A stretch of 64,000 nt of DNA from an uncultured Coriobacteriaceae bacterium (lineage in GTDB: Bacteria > Actinomycetota > Coriobacteriia > Coriobacteriales > Atopobiaceae). This document shows, in pieces, positions 52,230 to 61,677 of this stretch (position 1 is its first letter; each line of letters opens with the position of its first letter). Below the pieces are notes generated by a model. The model was not told the DNA's origin and made no database searches. It was given only the letters and a program-made list of their open reading frames with translations. Where the stretch lies: the NCBI GenBank assembly GCA_902801175.1, contig CADCHF010000019.1:1-64000 (forward strand). Reading direction: 5' to 3'. The position numbers were made by a program, and so were the translations under genes.

Positions 52230-53831
52230 CTAGCGATAGCGAATCTTGTTACTGATCTTGTTTTTCACCGCAAATGACGGGTCAGAGATATATATACGCG
52301 TATAGGTGGTCACCTCGTTATCGGTGACATTGGTGCGCTTTGTAAGGTTACCGTTTGAGTCATACTCGTTCTTGAACTCGGTAGTGGTCGTCTTTCCATC
52401 GCTATCGGTCTGCACAGACTTTGTGATAGTGCCATGCTCGTCGTACTCGTATTCGGTACGCGACTCGCTACTCTCACCATCAAAGCCCGTATAGGTCCAG
52501 GTGTACAACTCCGATATAGGCGTTCCATCGCTTGCCAGCTCGTAGGTTGAAGTGCCAATCATCGTGGTGGAATCGCCGTCGTCGTAGATTGTTTCTGTAT
52601 AGAATTCGAGTTCATGTCCATACTCGTCGTACTCGGTGTAGCCCGACTCGGTTGATGAATCAGATTTCTCATCCCACTGTATATACGCTAAAGCATCACC
52701 ACTATAAGAGTAGGTGTAGCTGTAATCGCAGTTGTAGGAGTAGTCATTGCCAGACTCTGTATAGCTATTCGTCTGACGACTCGTAATGCGACCCGTACTG
52801 TCGACATCATTGGTATAGCTATCGGTGTAGTTTGACTCGTAATCAGAGCCATCTGTCCATTTATCCTTGATCCAACCCGACCTTGATTCCGGATATCCAT
52901 ACTCGTCGTAGCCGCCAAATGTGTCGCTACTCTCAAAGACTGTTCCATCGTCTTCGAGGGTATAGCTGCTGTAAGACAAAAGGTTGCCGTGCTCGTCGTA
53001 GGTATTGTGGGACTCCCAGACAGTCTCGCCACTCGCATTGACGGTAACGCTATCGGTGACAACCCAGACGCCCTCGTCCTCGCCTGCGGACGGGAAGAAG
53101 CCGCCGCGCGTCGAGCTGCCTGCACCACCAAAGAGCCGCGGGAGCACGATTACCGCAGCTACCACCAGCGCAACGACCGCTGCAACGATGGGTAGCGGGG
53201 ACTTCTTCTTTGGCCCAGGATCAGGCTGCTGAGTAGTTTGCTGCACCACCGGTGTGGGCGTGGGTTGAGGCTGGGGCGCTGGCTGTGGTTGGGGCTTGGG
53301 CGCCGGCTGGGGTTGGGGTTGCGCCGGTGCCTGCGGAGCCGGAGCCTTGGTGCCGCCCGACTGAGAGTTGCCACTTGGAGGCGTGACCACCACCGTGTGC
53401 GTGTAGTTGGCAGGGTTGACAGGCGTTGGCGTGACGACGGGCGTCTGGGGCTGTGGCGCCGGCTGGGGCTGCGCCGCCGGTCGCTGCGGCGCCGAAGGCC
53501 TCAGCCCATAACGTGCGGCTATACCACTGGCAATGCCCCCGGAAACCCTCGCCGCCGTCCTCGGCTCAATCATGCACTCGTTGATGAGGTGGTCGCGTGC
53601 ACGAGCCTCCGCGCCACGCAGCGCGTCAAGGCCGTTGCCCAGCGCCTGGCGGTATGGCTCAACCAGCTGCTCGTCACAGCAGCGCATGAGCACGCGCATT
53701 TCCATGGAGTCTGGGTCCATCGTATCGGCAAGGTACGACAGGAGCTTTTGCGGGTTGTCCATGACGGCAGTCCCGCCGCGCACCAGCGCAAAAGCGGTCG
53801 CCTCCGCCAAAGACTTGTATTCGTCGGCCAT
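52230..53831 (-). CDS. Membrane protein with a Pro/Gln linker and YD-like repeats
   Basis: 533 residues. An N-terminal cytoplasmic helical domain (1-110) is followed by a 90-residue Pro/Gln/Ala linker (PQPAPKPQPQP), one membrane helix (PLPIVAAVVALVVAAVIVL) at about 213-232, and an outer domain of 300 residues rich in YD-type units (YDEHGNLL, YDEYGHELEF, YDEHGTITK, YDSNGNLTK). The outer part resembles RHS/YD-repeat proteins on a small scale. Role unknown; its layout suits a cell-surface protein with a cytoplasmic sensor end. GAGAGG precedes the start. Confidence 0.72.
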   Translation of the reverse strand: MADEYKSLAEATAFALVRGGTAVMDNPQKLLSYLADTMDPDSMEMRVLMRCCDEQLVEPYRQALGNGLDALRGAEARARDHLINECMIEPRTAARVSGGIASGIAARYGLRPSAPQRPAAQPQPAPQPQTPVVTPTPVNPANYTHTVVVTPPSGNSQSGGTKAPAPQAPAQPQPQPAPKPQPQPAPQPQPTPTPVVQQTTQQPDPGPKKKSPLPIVAAVVALVVAAVIVLPRLFGGAGSSTRGGFFPSAGEDEGVWVVTDSVTVNASGETVWESHNTYDEHGNLLSYSSYTLEDDGTVFESSDTFGGYDEYGYPESRSGWIKDKWTDGSDYESNYTDSYTNDVDSTGRITSRQTNSYTESGNDYSYNCDYSYTYSYSGDALAYIQWDEKSDSSTESGYTEYDEYGHELEFYTETIYDDGDSTTMIGTSTYELASDGTPISELYTWTYTGFDGESSESRTEYEYDEHGTITKSVQTDSDGKTTTTEFKNEYDSNGNLTKRTNVTDNEVTTYTRIYISDPSFAVKNKISNKIRYR

Positions 53832-54019
53832 AGGGCGCCTCTCACTATAGAGTCAGTTTGTGCATAGCTCAGGAAATGCCGCACAAGCACGAGTCTATCA
53901 GACGAACAAGAGTGAGTGAGCGCCCGGCGAACGAGGCTGACCTTTTGGTTGCGACGAGCCAGTCCGCGCGGTACCTGCGGAAAGCTCACTTGTGCCCAGC
54001 GGTGGTCCGCCAATTGCCC

Positions 54020-54805
54020 CTACGCGAGGTAGCGGTCGCGAATCCTGGCCACGGCGTTGGCATCAAGGCCAAACTCCTTGGCAAAGTAGGCCTCACGCGT
54101 GGGGTGGTCCGCGTCAATCTCGTCAAAGACCGCACGCAGGTTGTACTCCTGCACGCTATTGACCTCGGCCCACTGCTCCTTTGTGTAGCCGCGAGCGTGC
54201 TCGGGCAGGTCGGCGGGCATGTTGTTGATGATCTCGGCGCGATACTCGTTGGTGAGCAAGAACTCCTGCACTATGGCGTCGTCATCCACCCCAAGCAGGG
54301 TGAGGGCCATGGCCGCGCACACGCCCGTGCGGTCCTTGCCGGCCGAGCAATGGAAATAGATGGGACCGCCGCCCTGCGCCATGTGCTCAACGAGCGCGTG
54401 AACGGCCGGGTTGTCGTGCGCCATCCCAACGTACAGGTCGGTCATGAACCTCTCTTGCTGCTCCTCAATCAGCGCGGCAATGCGGGTGATGCCCGCCGGC
54501 GAGAAGTCGACCTCGTCGCCGTTGGCGTCGTACATGCCAGCAATCCGCAGGTAGTTGGCACCATGCGGCACGTAGTCGTCAAGACCTTCGGCCTCGCCGG
54601 CGGCACGGAGGTCGAGCACGAGGCTCAGGCCAAGGTCCTCGAGGCGAGCTGTCTCCTGCGGCGTGAGGTCAACCAGCGAGCTTCCGCGGTAAATGAGGCC
54701 GTGACGAACCGTGCGGCCGTCGGAGGCACGCTGTCCACCAAGGTCGCGAAGGGCAAGGGTGGTATGAAATCCGGGAACATATCCGGGGAGGGCGGTGAGG
54801 TCCAT
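54020..54805 (-). CDS. Tyrosine/dual-specificity protein phosphatase (Y_phosphatase3 type)
   Basis: 261 residues. The Cys-loop HCSAGKDRTG (HCxxGxxR(T)) lies near residue 150 and DLRAAGEAEG near 65, as in the Y_phosphatase3 family. N-terminal LRDLGGQRASDG is the family's start. It could act on phosphotyrosine, phosphoinositides or other phosphates. No secretion signal. Confidence 0.9.
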   Translation of the reverse strand: MDLTALPGYVPGFHTTLALRDLGGQRASDGRTVRHGLIYRGSSLVDLTPQETARLEDLGLSLVLDLRAAGEAEGLDDYVPHGANYLRIAGMYDANGDEVDFSPAGITRIAALIEEQQERFMTDLYVGMAHDNPAVHALVEHMAQGGGPIYFHCSAGKDRTGVCAAMALTLLGVDDDAIVQEFLLTNEYRAEIINNMPADLPEHARGYTKEQWAEVNSVQEYNLRAVFDEIDADHPTREAYFAKEFGLDANAVARIRDRYLA

Positions 54806-54885
54806 GAGGCGCCTTTCTTAGCGGTGTGCTAAACAATCGTAGCATGTACACCGCCTCTCTCACGTGCACAAGAGCAGCTCACAGC

Positions 54886-55015
54886 CCTCCCCGAGGCGCA
54901 CGAAATTTGGTGCGCGTTGGGGAGGGGCATTCTCGGGTTTGGTGCGCGTTCTTGTGGCGTTTTCGCGCACGAAAGCGACGCGCACCCCACTCCGATGCGC
55001 ACGAAACTTGGCACG
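54886..55015. repeat. Repeated GCGCACGAAA units upstream of the AAA+ gene
   Basis: GCGCACGAAA occurs at 54897-54906, 54965-54974 and 54997-55006, mixed with inverted GGTGCGCG units. The first copy sits in a hairpin: CCTCCCC...GGCGCAC...GTGCGC...GGGGAGG at 54886-54927. Possibly a regulatory array or a dispersed repeat. Confidence 0.5.
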
Positions 55016-55075
55016 CACGCGGTCACGGCCCTGCTACCATAGGCCCTGTGGCAACTCCCCACCGAAAGGCTCCCC

Positions 55076-56473
55076 ATGGAACAGCTCGACCTGCAAGCGC
55101 TTTTGGCTCAGTCACACACAGTTTGCGACGCACTGCAGCGAGCAGATGTGGGCAGCGTCCGCTCCGAAGGTCGCAACCTAGACACCATGCTCCGTGGCGA
55201 CCTTGCCCGCTTTGGCGCCTACGTAGTGCAGGAGGAGGGGCCCGTTCCAGCCGATGACCTCGAGTTCATTCGCACCACGCTCGACTACCCCGCAAGCGCG
55301 CCGGTCATCTCGGGGCTCCGCAGCAGGAAAAGCCCCGGAATGATGCCCGACAGCGGCAACCCTCAGTCGCTCAAGTACGCCGTGCTCTCCGACGCTGCGC
55401 AAAAGCTGCGCCCCGACCCGTTCAAGGGTCAGGCGGCAATGTATCTCTACGACACCTTCAAGGTTTTTGGCAAGACGCTCCTTGCCCGTCCCGAGCACGA
55501 CGTGCGTCCCGGCGACGTAACGCGGCTCACCACCTACCTCGAAAGCATGGAAAAGATGCTGCGCGAGTACGCCGTCTGGCGCGCCGGCTCGCAAAAGACC
55601 TACCAGGCAACGGAGCCCACCGTAAGCGCGCAGGACCCCAAGGAGCAGGCGGCCGAGCTCGACGAACTGCTGGGCGAGCTTGCGGCACTCGTAGGCCTCG
55701 ACGGTGTAAAGCGGCAGGTCAACACGCTGGTCAACCTCATACAGGTACAACGCATGCGCGCCGCGCAGGGCATGAAGGCAACCGACATCTCAAAGCACAT
55801 GGTGTTTCTGGGCAACCCCGGCACCGGCAAGACCACCGTTGCGCGCCTGCTCGCAAAGATCTACCGCGCGCTGGGGGTGCTGCGCACCGGTCAGCTGGTA
55901 GAGGTCGACCGCAGCGGCATGGTCCGCGGCTACATTGGGCAGACCGCCACTCGCACGCAAGAGGTCATAGAGGAGGCACTCGGCGGCGTGCTGTTCATTG
56001 ACGAGGCCTACGCGCTCACGGTCAACAAGGGCCAGGGCGACTTTGGTCAGGAGGCCGTGGACACGCTGCTCAAGACAATGGAGGACCATCGCGACGACAT
56101 CGTGGTGATTGTGGCCGGCTACACCGACCTCATGGAGCAGTTCTTGGACTCAAACCCCGGTCTGCGCTCGCGCTTTGCCAACGTGATCCACTTTGACGAC
56201 TACTCCGCCGACCAGCTGCTCGCCATATTGCTGCAAAACCTCGAGCGCCAGGAGTACCACCTGTCGCCCAAGGCCGAAAAGCGCGCCTGGGAGATGATCA
56301 AGAACCGCGTGGCGCACAAGCCGGCAAACTTTGCCAACGCCCGCGACGTGCGCAACTTTATGGAGCGGGCCATCGCCAACCATGCGGTGCGCGTGGCCTC
56401 CCTCGACGGGGCGAGCGAGAGCAAAGAGATCCTGGGGACCATTGAGCCCGAGGACCTGGAGGACTGGGAGTAG
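55076..56473 (+). CDS. CbxX/CfxQ (SpoVK)-type AAA+ ATPase
   Basis: 465 residues. Residues 1-190 are a helical N-terminal region without a known domain. The AAA+ module follows: LVGLDGVKRQVNTLVNL, Walker A FLGNPGTGKTTVARLLAKIY, Walker B GGVLFIDEAYAL, sensor DDIVVIVAGYTDLM and arginine finger NPGLRSRF. CbbX/SpoVK-type ATPases remodel or activate protein complexes. The Met of MEQLDLQALL follows CGAAAGG. Partners cannot be named; no secretion genes are adjacent. Confidence 0.88.
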   Translation: MEQLDLQALLAQSHTVCDALQRADVGSVRSEGRNLDTMLRGDLARFGAYVVQEEGPVPADDLEFIRTTLDYPASAPVISGLRSRKSPGMMPDSGNPQSLKYAVLSDAAQKLRPDPFKGQAAMYLYDTFKVFGKTLLARPEHDVRPGDVTRLTTYLESMEKMLREYAVWRAGSQKTYQATEPTVSAQDPKEQAAELDELLGELAALVGLDGVKRQVNTLVNLIQVQRMRAAQGMKATDISKHMVFLGNPGTGKTTVARLLAKIYRALGVLRTGQLVEVDRSGMVRGYIGQTATRTQEVIEEALGGVLFIDEAYALTVNKGQGDFGQEAVDTLLKTMEDHRDDIVVIVAGYTDLMEQFLDSNPGLRSRFANVIHFDDYSADQLLAILLQNLERQEYHLSPKAEKRAWEMIKNRVAHKPANFANARDVRNFMERAIANHAVRVASLDGASESKEILGTIEPEDLEDWE

Positions 56474-56589
56474 CGCGGCTGCAGCAGGCACGGCCTTTCT
56501 GACTTCACTTCCATCGCTATACTGTTGAAGGTTGACACATTCACATGCCCGCGGCGCACGCGCAGCTGGGCACACATCAAAGGAGAGCC

Positions 56590-58302
56590 ATGGAAGCTAT
56601 CAAGTTTGGCGACATGCCCTACGAGCGCCCCGACGCCCAGGCAGTCAAGGACCACCTCTTTGACCTTGCCCGTCGCCTTGAGGAAGCGCCCGACTACGAG
56701 AGCGCCCGCGCCATCTTCCTCGAGAAGGAGACCGCCGAGAAGGACATCGACACCCTCTCGAACCTGGCCTACATCCGCCACTCCATTGACACGCGCGACG
56801 AGTTCTACGACGGCGAGATGGACTTTTGGAACGAGTTTGGCCCCGAGCTGCACGAGCCGAGCGTCGCCTGGACCCGCGCCATGCTGAGCAGCCCCTTCCG
56901 TCCTCAGTTTGAGGAGGAGTTTGGCAAGCTCATGTTCACCAACGCCGAGCTTGAGGTTCGCTCGTTCTCGCCCGAGATCATTGGCGAGATGCAGCAGGAG
57001 ATGAAGCTCACCACCGAGTACGCCAAGCTCATTGCCAGCGCGCAGATCCCCTTTGAGGGCGGCACCTACACGCTCTCGCAGCTCACCCCGTTCAAGACCG
57101 ACGCCGACGACGCCGTTCGCCTGGCCGCATGGAAGGCCGAGGGCACTTGGTACAAGGAGCACCAGGCCGACCTCGACCGCATCTACGACGAGCTCACCCA
57201 CCTGCGCGACACCATGGGCAAGAAGCTTGGGCACGAGAACTACATCCCGCTGGGCTACGACCTCATGGGCCGCAACTGCTACGACAAGAACGACGTGGAG
57301 CAGTTCCGCGCCGCCGTGCGCACCTACCTGGTGCCGCTCTGCGACGAGATCTATCGCGCGCAGGCCGAGCGCCTGGGCGTTGAGTACCCGCTCTCGTTTG
57401 CCGATGCCGCGCTGATGTTCCGCTCGGGCAACCCGCGTCCGCAGGGCACCGCAGACGACATCCTTGCCGCCGGCAAGCGCTTCTACGACGAGCTCTCGCC
57501 CGAGACCAGCGAGTACTTTAGGGCCATGCTCGACCAGGAGCTCATGGACGTGCTCTCCACGCCCGGCAAGGAGGGCGGTGGCTACTGCACCGCGCTGGTC
57601 AACTACCGCAGGCCGTTCATCTTTGCCAACTTCAACGGCACGCAGGGCGACGTTGAGGTCATCACGCACGAGGCCGGCCACGGCTTTGCCGCGTGGATGA
57701 ACATCGACCGCACCCCCATGTCTTACATTTGGCCCGGCATGGAGTCCGCCGAGGTTCACTCCATGAGCATGGAGTTCTTTGCCTGGCCGTGGTGCGAGGG
57801 CTTCTTTGGTCCCGACACCCGCAAGTACCTCTACAGCCACCTGGCGGGCGGCGTCACGTTCATCCCCTACGGCACGATGGTCGACCACTTCCAGCACATC
57901 GTGTACGAGCGCCCCAACATGACGCCGGCCGAGCGTCACGGCGTGTGGAAGGAACTCCTTGGCATTTACATGCCCTGGATGCGCCTTGACGGCGAGATTC
58001 CCTTCTACGCCGACGGCGAGGGCTGGCAGCGTCAGAGCCACATCTACGAGCGCCCGTTCTACTACATTGACTACTGCCTGGCCCAGACGGTGGCCCTCGA
58101 GTTTTGGGAGATGATCCAGGACGATCCCAAGAACGCCTGGGAGCACTACATGGCCTACACCCGTCAGGGCGGCTCGGTCACCTTTAAGGAGCTTCTGGCC
58201 AACGCGGGCATGGTGAGCCCCTTTGACGAGGAGTGCCTGCGCGGCGTGTGCGAGCGAGCCAAAGCATGGCTCGAGGCCTATGACCTCACGGGTATCGAGT
58301 AA
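56590..58302 (+). CDS. M3 family oligoendopeptidase (PepF-type)
   Basis: 570 residues. The zinc motif HEAGHGFAAW lies at about residue 360 (VITHEAGHGF), with the downstream Glu in ESAEVHSMSMEFF. The N-terminal half is helical, as in M3B oligopeptidases. It degrades short peptides in the cytoplasm. AAGGAGAG precedes the Met of MEAIKFGDM; a frame start 15 codons upstream lacks a site. The stop overlaps the next start. Confidence 0.93.
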   Translation: MEAIKFGDMPYERPDAQAVKDHLFDLARRLEEAPDYESARAIFLEKETAEKDIDTLSNLAYIRHSIDTRDEFYDGEMDFWNEFGPELHEPSVAWTRAMLSSPFRPQFEEEFGKLMFTNAELEVRSFSPEIIGEMQQEMKLTTEYAKLIASAQIPFEGGTYTLSQLTPFKTDADDAVRLAAWKAEGTWYKEHQADLDRIYDELTHLRDTMGKKLGHENYIPLGYDLMGRNCYDKNDVEQFRAAVRTYLVPLCDEIYRAQAERLGVEYPLSFADAALMFRSGNPRPQGTADDILAAGKRFYDELSPETSEYFRAMLDQELMDVLSTPGKEGGGYCTALVNYRRPFIFANFNGTQGDVEVITHEAGHGFAAWMNIDRTPMSYIWPGMESAEVHSMSMEFFAWPWCEGFFGPDTRKYLYSHLAGGVTFIPYGTMVDHFQHIVYERPNMTPAERHGVWKELLGIYMPWMRLDGEIPFYADGEGWQRQSHIYERPFYYIDYCLAQTVALEFWEMIQDDPKNAWEHYMAYTRQGGSVTFKELLANAGMVSPFDEECLRGVCERAKAWLEAYDLTGIE

Positions 58303-58817
58303 TGGCCTCGCGCAAGCGCGCATATCTCGACGACTTTAAGCTCGGCGACGACGGGTCGTACAGCTATGAGGGCACCATTTGGCGTTGGGCGCATCCCGAG
58401 CGGCGCGTGGCGTTGCTCGGGGCCGCATGGCGGCTTGTGGGTGGCGCGGTGGCCTGCCTGGTGGGCGCGGGGTTTGTTCCGCTTTCGAGCATGGCCTTTC
58501 CGGCGCTCATGACCCTGCCCTATGTGGCGGCGGTTGTGAGCCAGGCGCTTGTGCTGGTAAGCCTCTGGCGCATTTGGCGTGGCGGCAACGAGCTGCGCGA
58601 CCACGTGTACCAAAAGGCGGTTCCGGCCCTTTCGGCAAAGGTGACGGTCGCTATGGTTGCAGCCTTTGCCGGTGGCATTGGGGCGCTGGTCAACCTTGCC
58701 CTTTCGGCTGGCGCGATGGCGCAGGCCCTGCCCTTTGCGGCGCTTCTCTTTGGCTGCGGAGTGTTTCAGTCGCAGCTGCTCCGCAAGGTGAGGGACTTCT
58801 CCTTTGTGGAGGGGTAA
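58302..58817 (+). CDS. Four-helix membrane protein
   Basis: 171 residues. A soluble start (MASRKRAYLDDFKLGDDGSY) is followed by four membrane segments near 40-60, 68-90, 108-130 and 138-155. The start overlaps the peptidase stop by one base (TAATG), so they are cotranslated. Function unknown. Confidence 0.7.
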   Translation: MASRKRAYLDDFKLGDDGSYSYEGTIWRWAHPERRVALLGAAWRLVGGAVACLVGAGFVPLSSMAFPALMTLPYVAAVVSQALVLVSLWRIWRGGNELRDHVYQKAVPALSAKVTVAMVAAFAGGIGALVNLALSAGAMAQALPFAALLFGCGVFQSQLLRKVRDFSFVEG

Positions 58818-58855
58818 GGCGCGGCCGCGTTGAAAGCCAAGTAGATTGATGGCCA

Positions 58856-58894
58856 GCGGGCCCGTCGCACTCCGGCGGGCCCGCTGCGGTTTTG
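58856..58894 (+). terminator. Terminator of the peptidase operon
   Basis: AGCGGGCCCG (58856-58865) pairs with CGGGCCCGCT (58877-58886), followed by GCGGTTTTG. Confidence 0.85.
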
Positions 58895-59251
58895 CCTGTG
58901 GCAAGTGATAGGCGCTGCCCTTCAATCGGACGCGGCGCATCTGGTTTTCCGTCCAAAAGCAACCGCCCCCAATGGACGGGAGGCGAGCGTTCGACCGGCC
59001 GCGGGCCGTCCAAAAGGAACCGTTCTCAACGGACGGGCGGGTGATGGGCCCAGCCATCAAGATTTGGGCAAAGCTGCGAGCAATTTCCCTGTTGTTGGCA
59101 CCGTTTGCGCTCAATCTCATTTCTATTTTTGCAATGTGGACGTTATCGACGCAAATAGTGCCTAAACTAGTGACGTTTATCTGGGGGAAGTGTGGGACGA
59201 GTCCTTCTCCCCATGTCAATGTAAGAATCTCGTCGAAGGGAGAGGTCTTCC
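58895..59251. other. Intergenic region with REP-like repeats and the oppA promoter side
   Basis: No gene. 58950-59040 has two copies of CCGTCCAAAAG(G/C)AACCG with GGACGGG partners, the same family as at 3790. The following AT-rich part (59080-59170) should hold the oppA promoter; a TAAACT at 59163-59168 is a possible -10. GAAGGGAGAGG is the oppA ribosome site. Confidence 0.5.
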
Positions 59252-61519
59252 ATGAACATTTCTCGTAGGAACTTCCTGCAGGCGTCCGCAGCAGCAGGCG
59301 CCCTCGGCTTCCTCGCGGGCTGCGGTGGCAGCGGCGAGGGCGGCTCCTCTAGCGCCGCCTCCAGCGATACCCCGCTCGTCGTTGGCTATTCCCCGTTCTC
59401 CAGCAAGTTCTCGCCGTTCTTTGCCGAGACTGCCTATGACCAGGACGCCCAGGCCATGACCCAGCTCACCCTGTACCCCACCACCCGTCTGGGCGAGGTT
59501 GTGTACAAGGGCATCGAGGGCGAGTCCCACGAGTTCAATGGCACCGACTACACCTACACCGGCCCCGCCGACATCGAGGTCACCGAGAACGCCGACGGCA
59601 CCGTCACCTATGACATCCAGCTCCGCGACGACCTCAAGTACTCGGACGGCGAGCCGCTGACCATCGACGACTACATCTTTAGCGCCTATGTCCGCTGCGA
59701 CCCCACCTACGACGGCTCCGCCACCCTGTTCTCGATGCCGATCGAGGGCATGGAGGAGTACCGCTCCGGCATGAGCACGCTCGGCTCCCTGATCTTTGAC
59801 GCTGGCGAAGACAACACCAACTTTGACCTGTGGACCGAGGACCAGCAGAAGGCCTTCTGGGAGAGCTACAACGGCACCACCAAGGCCCTTGCCGAGGACA
59901 TCGTTGCCTACTGCGTCGAGAACGAGTACGCAAAGGACGGCGACATCGCCGCCGCAGCCGCTGCTTGGGGCTTTGAGGTTCCCGAGAACGGCACCATCGA
60001 GGACTTCCAGGCCGCTCTGTCCGAGGCCTATGGCGCCGACGTCAACTCCATGGTTGGCACCGAGGCCGCAACCGTCTCCGTCGACGACCTCTTCCCCAAC
60101 ATCGCCGACTACAGCATCGGCGTCGAGACCGGCGAGTCCGCTCCCAGCATCTCCGGCATCAAGAAGACCGGCGACTACACCTGCACCATCACCGCTACCC
60201 AGGTTGACGCCAACCTCATCTACCAGCTCGGCTTTGAGATTGCCCCGCTGCACTACTACGGCGACAAGTCGCTGTTCAACGGCGAGGACTCCTTCGGCTT
60301 CCCCAAGGGCGACCTCTCCAGCGTGCGCGCCAAGATCTCGGAGCCGCTGGGCGCCGGCGCCTACAAGTTCGTCAAGTTTGAGAACGGCGTCATCAACTAC
60401 GAGGCCAACGAGAACTACTTCAAGGGCGCTCCCAAGACCAAGTACGTCCAGTTCCGCGAGGTCCAGGATGTCGACAAGCTCAACGGCGTTGTGACCGGCA
60501 CCATCGACGTCACCGACCCGTCTTGGTCCAAGGACACCGCTCAGGCCGTTGCCGACGAGAACGGCGGCGAGATCTCCGGCAAGGTCATCACCACCTCCAC
60601 CGTTGACAACCTGGGCTATGGCTATATCGGCATGAACAGCCACAACGTCTGCGTCAACGACGAGCCGTCCTCCGACGCCTCCAAGGCGCTGCGCAAGGGC
60701 ATCGCCACCATCCTGGCCGTCTACCGTGACGTCGCCATCGACTCCTACTACGGCGAGGCCGCCGAGGTCATCAACTACCCGATCTCCAACACCTCCTGGG
60801 CCGCTCCTCACCCCACCGACCCCGACTACCGCGTGGCCTTCTCCGTCGACGCCGAGGGCAAGGACATCTACACCTCCGACATGGACGCCGAGGCCAAGTA
60901 CGAGGCCGCCAAGGCCGCAGCCCTCACCTTCTTTGAGGCCGCTGGCTACACCGTCAAGGACGGCAAGCTCACCGAGGCCCCCAAGGGCGCCAAGCTCGAG
61001 TACGAGGTCATGATCCCCGCTGACGGCACCGGCGATCACCCCGCATTCATGATCCTGACCGAGGCCAAGAACGCCTTCGCCGAGATTGGCATGAACCTCA
61101 TCGTCAACGACCTCTCCAACTCCTCCGACCTGTGGACCAAGCTCGAGGCCAAGCAGGGCGAGATCTGGTGCGCCGCTTGGGGCGCCACCATCGACCCCGA
61201 CATGACCCAGGTCTACTACTCCGACGTTGCCAACGGCGGCAAGGAGCCCGGCGGCAGCAACTACATGTATCAGATCGAGGACAAGGAGCTCGACGAGCTG
61301 ATCCTCGAGGGCCGCGCCTCCACCGACCAGGAGTATCGTAAGCAGATTTACAAGGCCGCTCTTGACATCGTCATCGACTGGGCTTGCGAGATCCCGACCT
61401 ACCAGCGTCAGAACGCCATCATCTTCTCGACCGAGCGCGTGAACATGGACACCGTCACGCCCGACATCACCACCTTCTATCCCTGGATGCAGGAGATCGA
61501 GAACATCCAGATGAACTAA
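59252..61519 (+). CDS. oppA: Oligopeptide ABC transporter substrate-binding lipoprotein
   Basis: 755 residues, longer than the 540 usual for OppA. The N-terminus MNISRRNFLQASAAAGALGF is a twin-arginine signal followed by the lipobox LAGC, so export is likely through Tat with lipid attachment at the Cys. The mature part is an SBP family 5 protein with GEPLTIDDYIFSAYV and two large lobes; inserts explain the size. Glu/Asp-rich and strongly codon-biased, suggesting high expression. oppB and oppC follow after a hairpin. Dipeptides or oligopeptides are the likely ligands. Confidence 0.9.
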   Translation: MNISRRNFLQASAAAGALGFLAGCGGSGEGGSSSAASSDTPLVVGYSPFSSKFSPFFAETAYDQDAQAMTQLTLYPTTRLGEVVYKGIEGESHEFNGTDYTYTGPADIEVTENADGTVTYDIQLRDDLKYSDGEPLTIDDYIFSAYVRCDPTYDGSATLFSMPIEGMEEYRSGMSTLGSLIFDAGEDNTNFDLWTEDQQKAFWESYNGTTKALAEDIVAYCVENEYAKDGDIAAAAAAWGFEVPENGTIEDFQAALSEAYGADVNSMVGTEAATVSVDDLFPNIADYSIGVETGESAPSISGIKKTGDYTCTITATQVDANLIYQLGFEIAPLHYYGDKSLFNGEDSFGFPKGDLSSVRAKISEPLGAGAYKFVKFENGVINYEANENYFKGAPKTKYVQFREVQDVDKLNGVVTGTIDVTDPSWSKDTAQAVADENGGEISGKVITTSTVDNLGYGYIGMNSHNVCVNDEPSSDASKALRKGIATILAVYRDVAIDSYYGEAAEVINYPISNTSWAAPHPTDPDYRVAFSVDAEGKDIYTSDMDAEAKYEAAKAAALTFFEAAGYTVKDGKLTEAPKGAKLEYEVMIPADGTGDHPAFMILTEAKNAFAEIGMNLIVNDLSNSSDLWTKLEAKQGEIWCAAWGATIDPDMTQVYYSDVANGGKEPGGSNYMYQIEDKELDELILEGRASTDQEYRKQIYKAALDIVIDWACEIPTYQRQNAIIFSTERVNMDTVTPDITTFYPWMQEIENIQMN

Positions 61520-61568
61520 TTCATCGGCTGCCCCCGGCGCTGCACGCGGCTGAGGGGCAACGGTTTTG

Positions 61569-61611
61569 GGGGTAACGCCTTGTGTCCCAGCGGGCATCAA
61601 GGCGTTACCCC
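61569..61611 (+). terminator. Hairpin between oppA and oppB
   Basis: GGGGTAACGCCTTG pairs perfectly with CAAGGCGTTACCCC over 14 bp; the following T tract is weak (AAACGCCCTTT). Likely a partial terminator or mRNA stabiliser giving more OppA than permease. Confidence 0.65.
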
Positions 61612-61677
61612 TAAACGCCCTTTACTATCTACCTGCTTTTTCAGTCTGATTCGACCTCATAAGTGAGGTGAAACCTC

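Noticed and set aside
56200-58323. 707-codon open frame antisense to the M3 peptidase
   Set aside because: Shadow of a firm gene; no domain or ribosome site.
59216-61600. 794-codon open frame antisense to oppA
   Set aside because: Residue composition is Val/Gly/Leu/Asp-rich low complexity, typical of an antisense shadow; oppA is firm.
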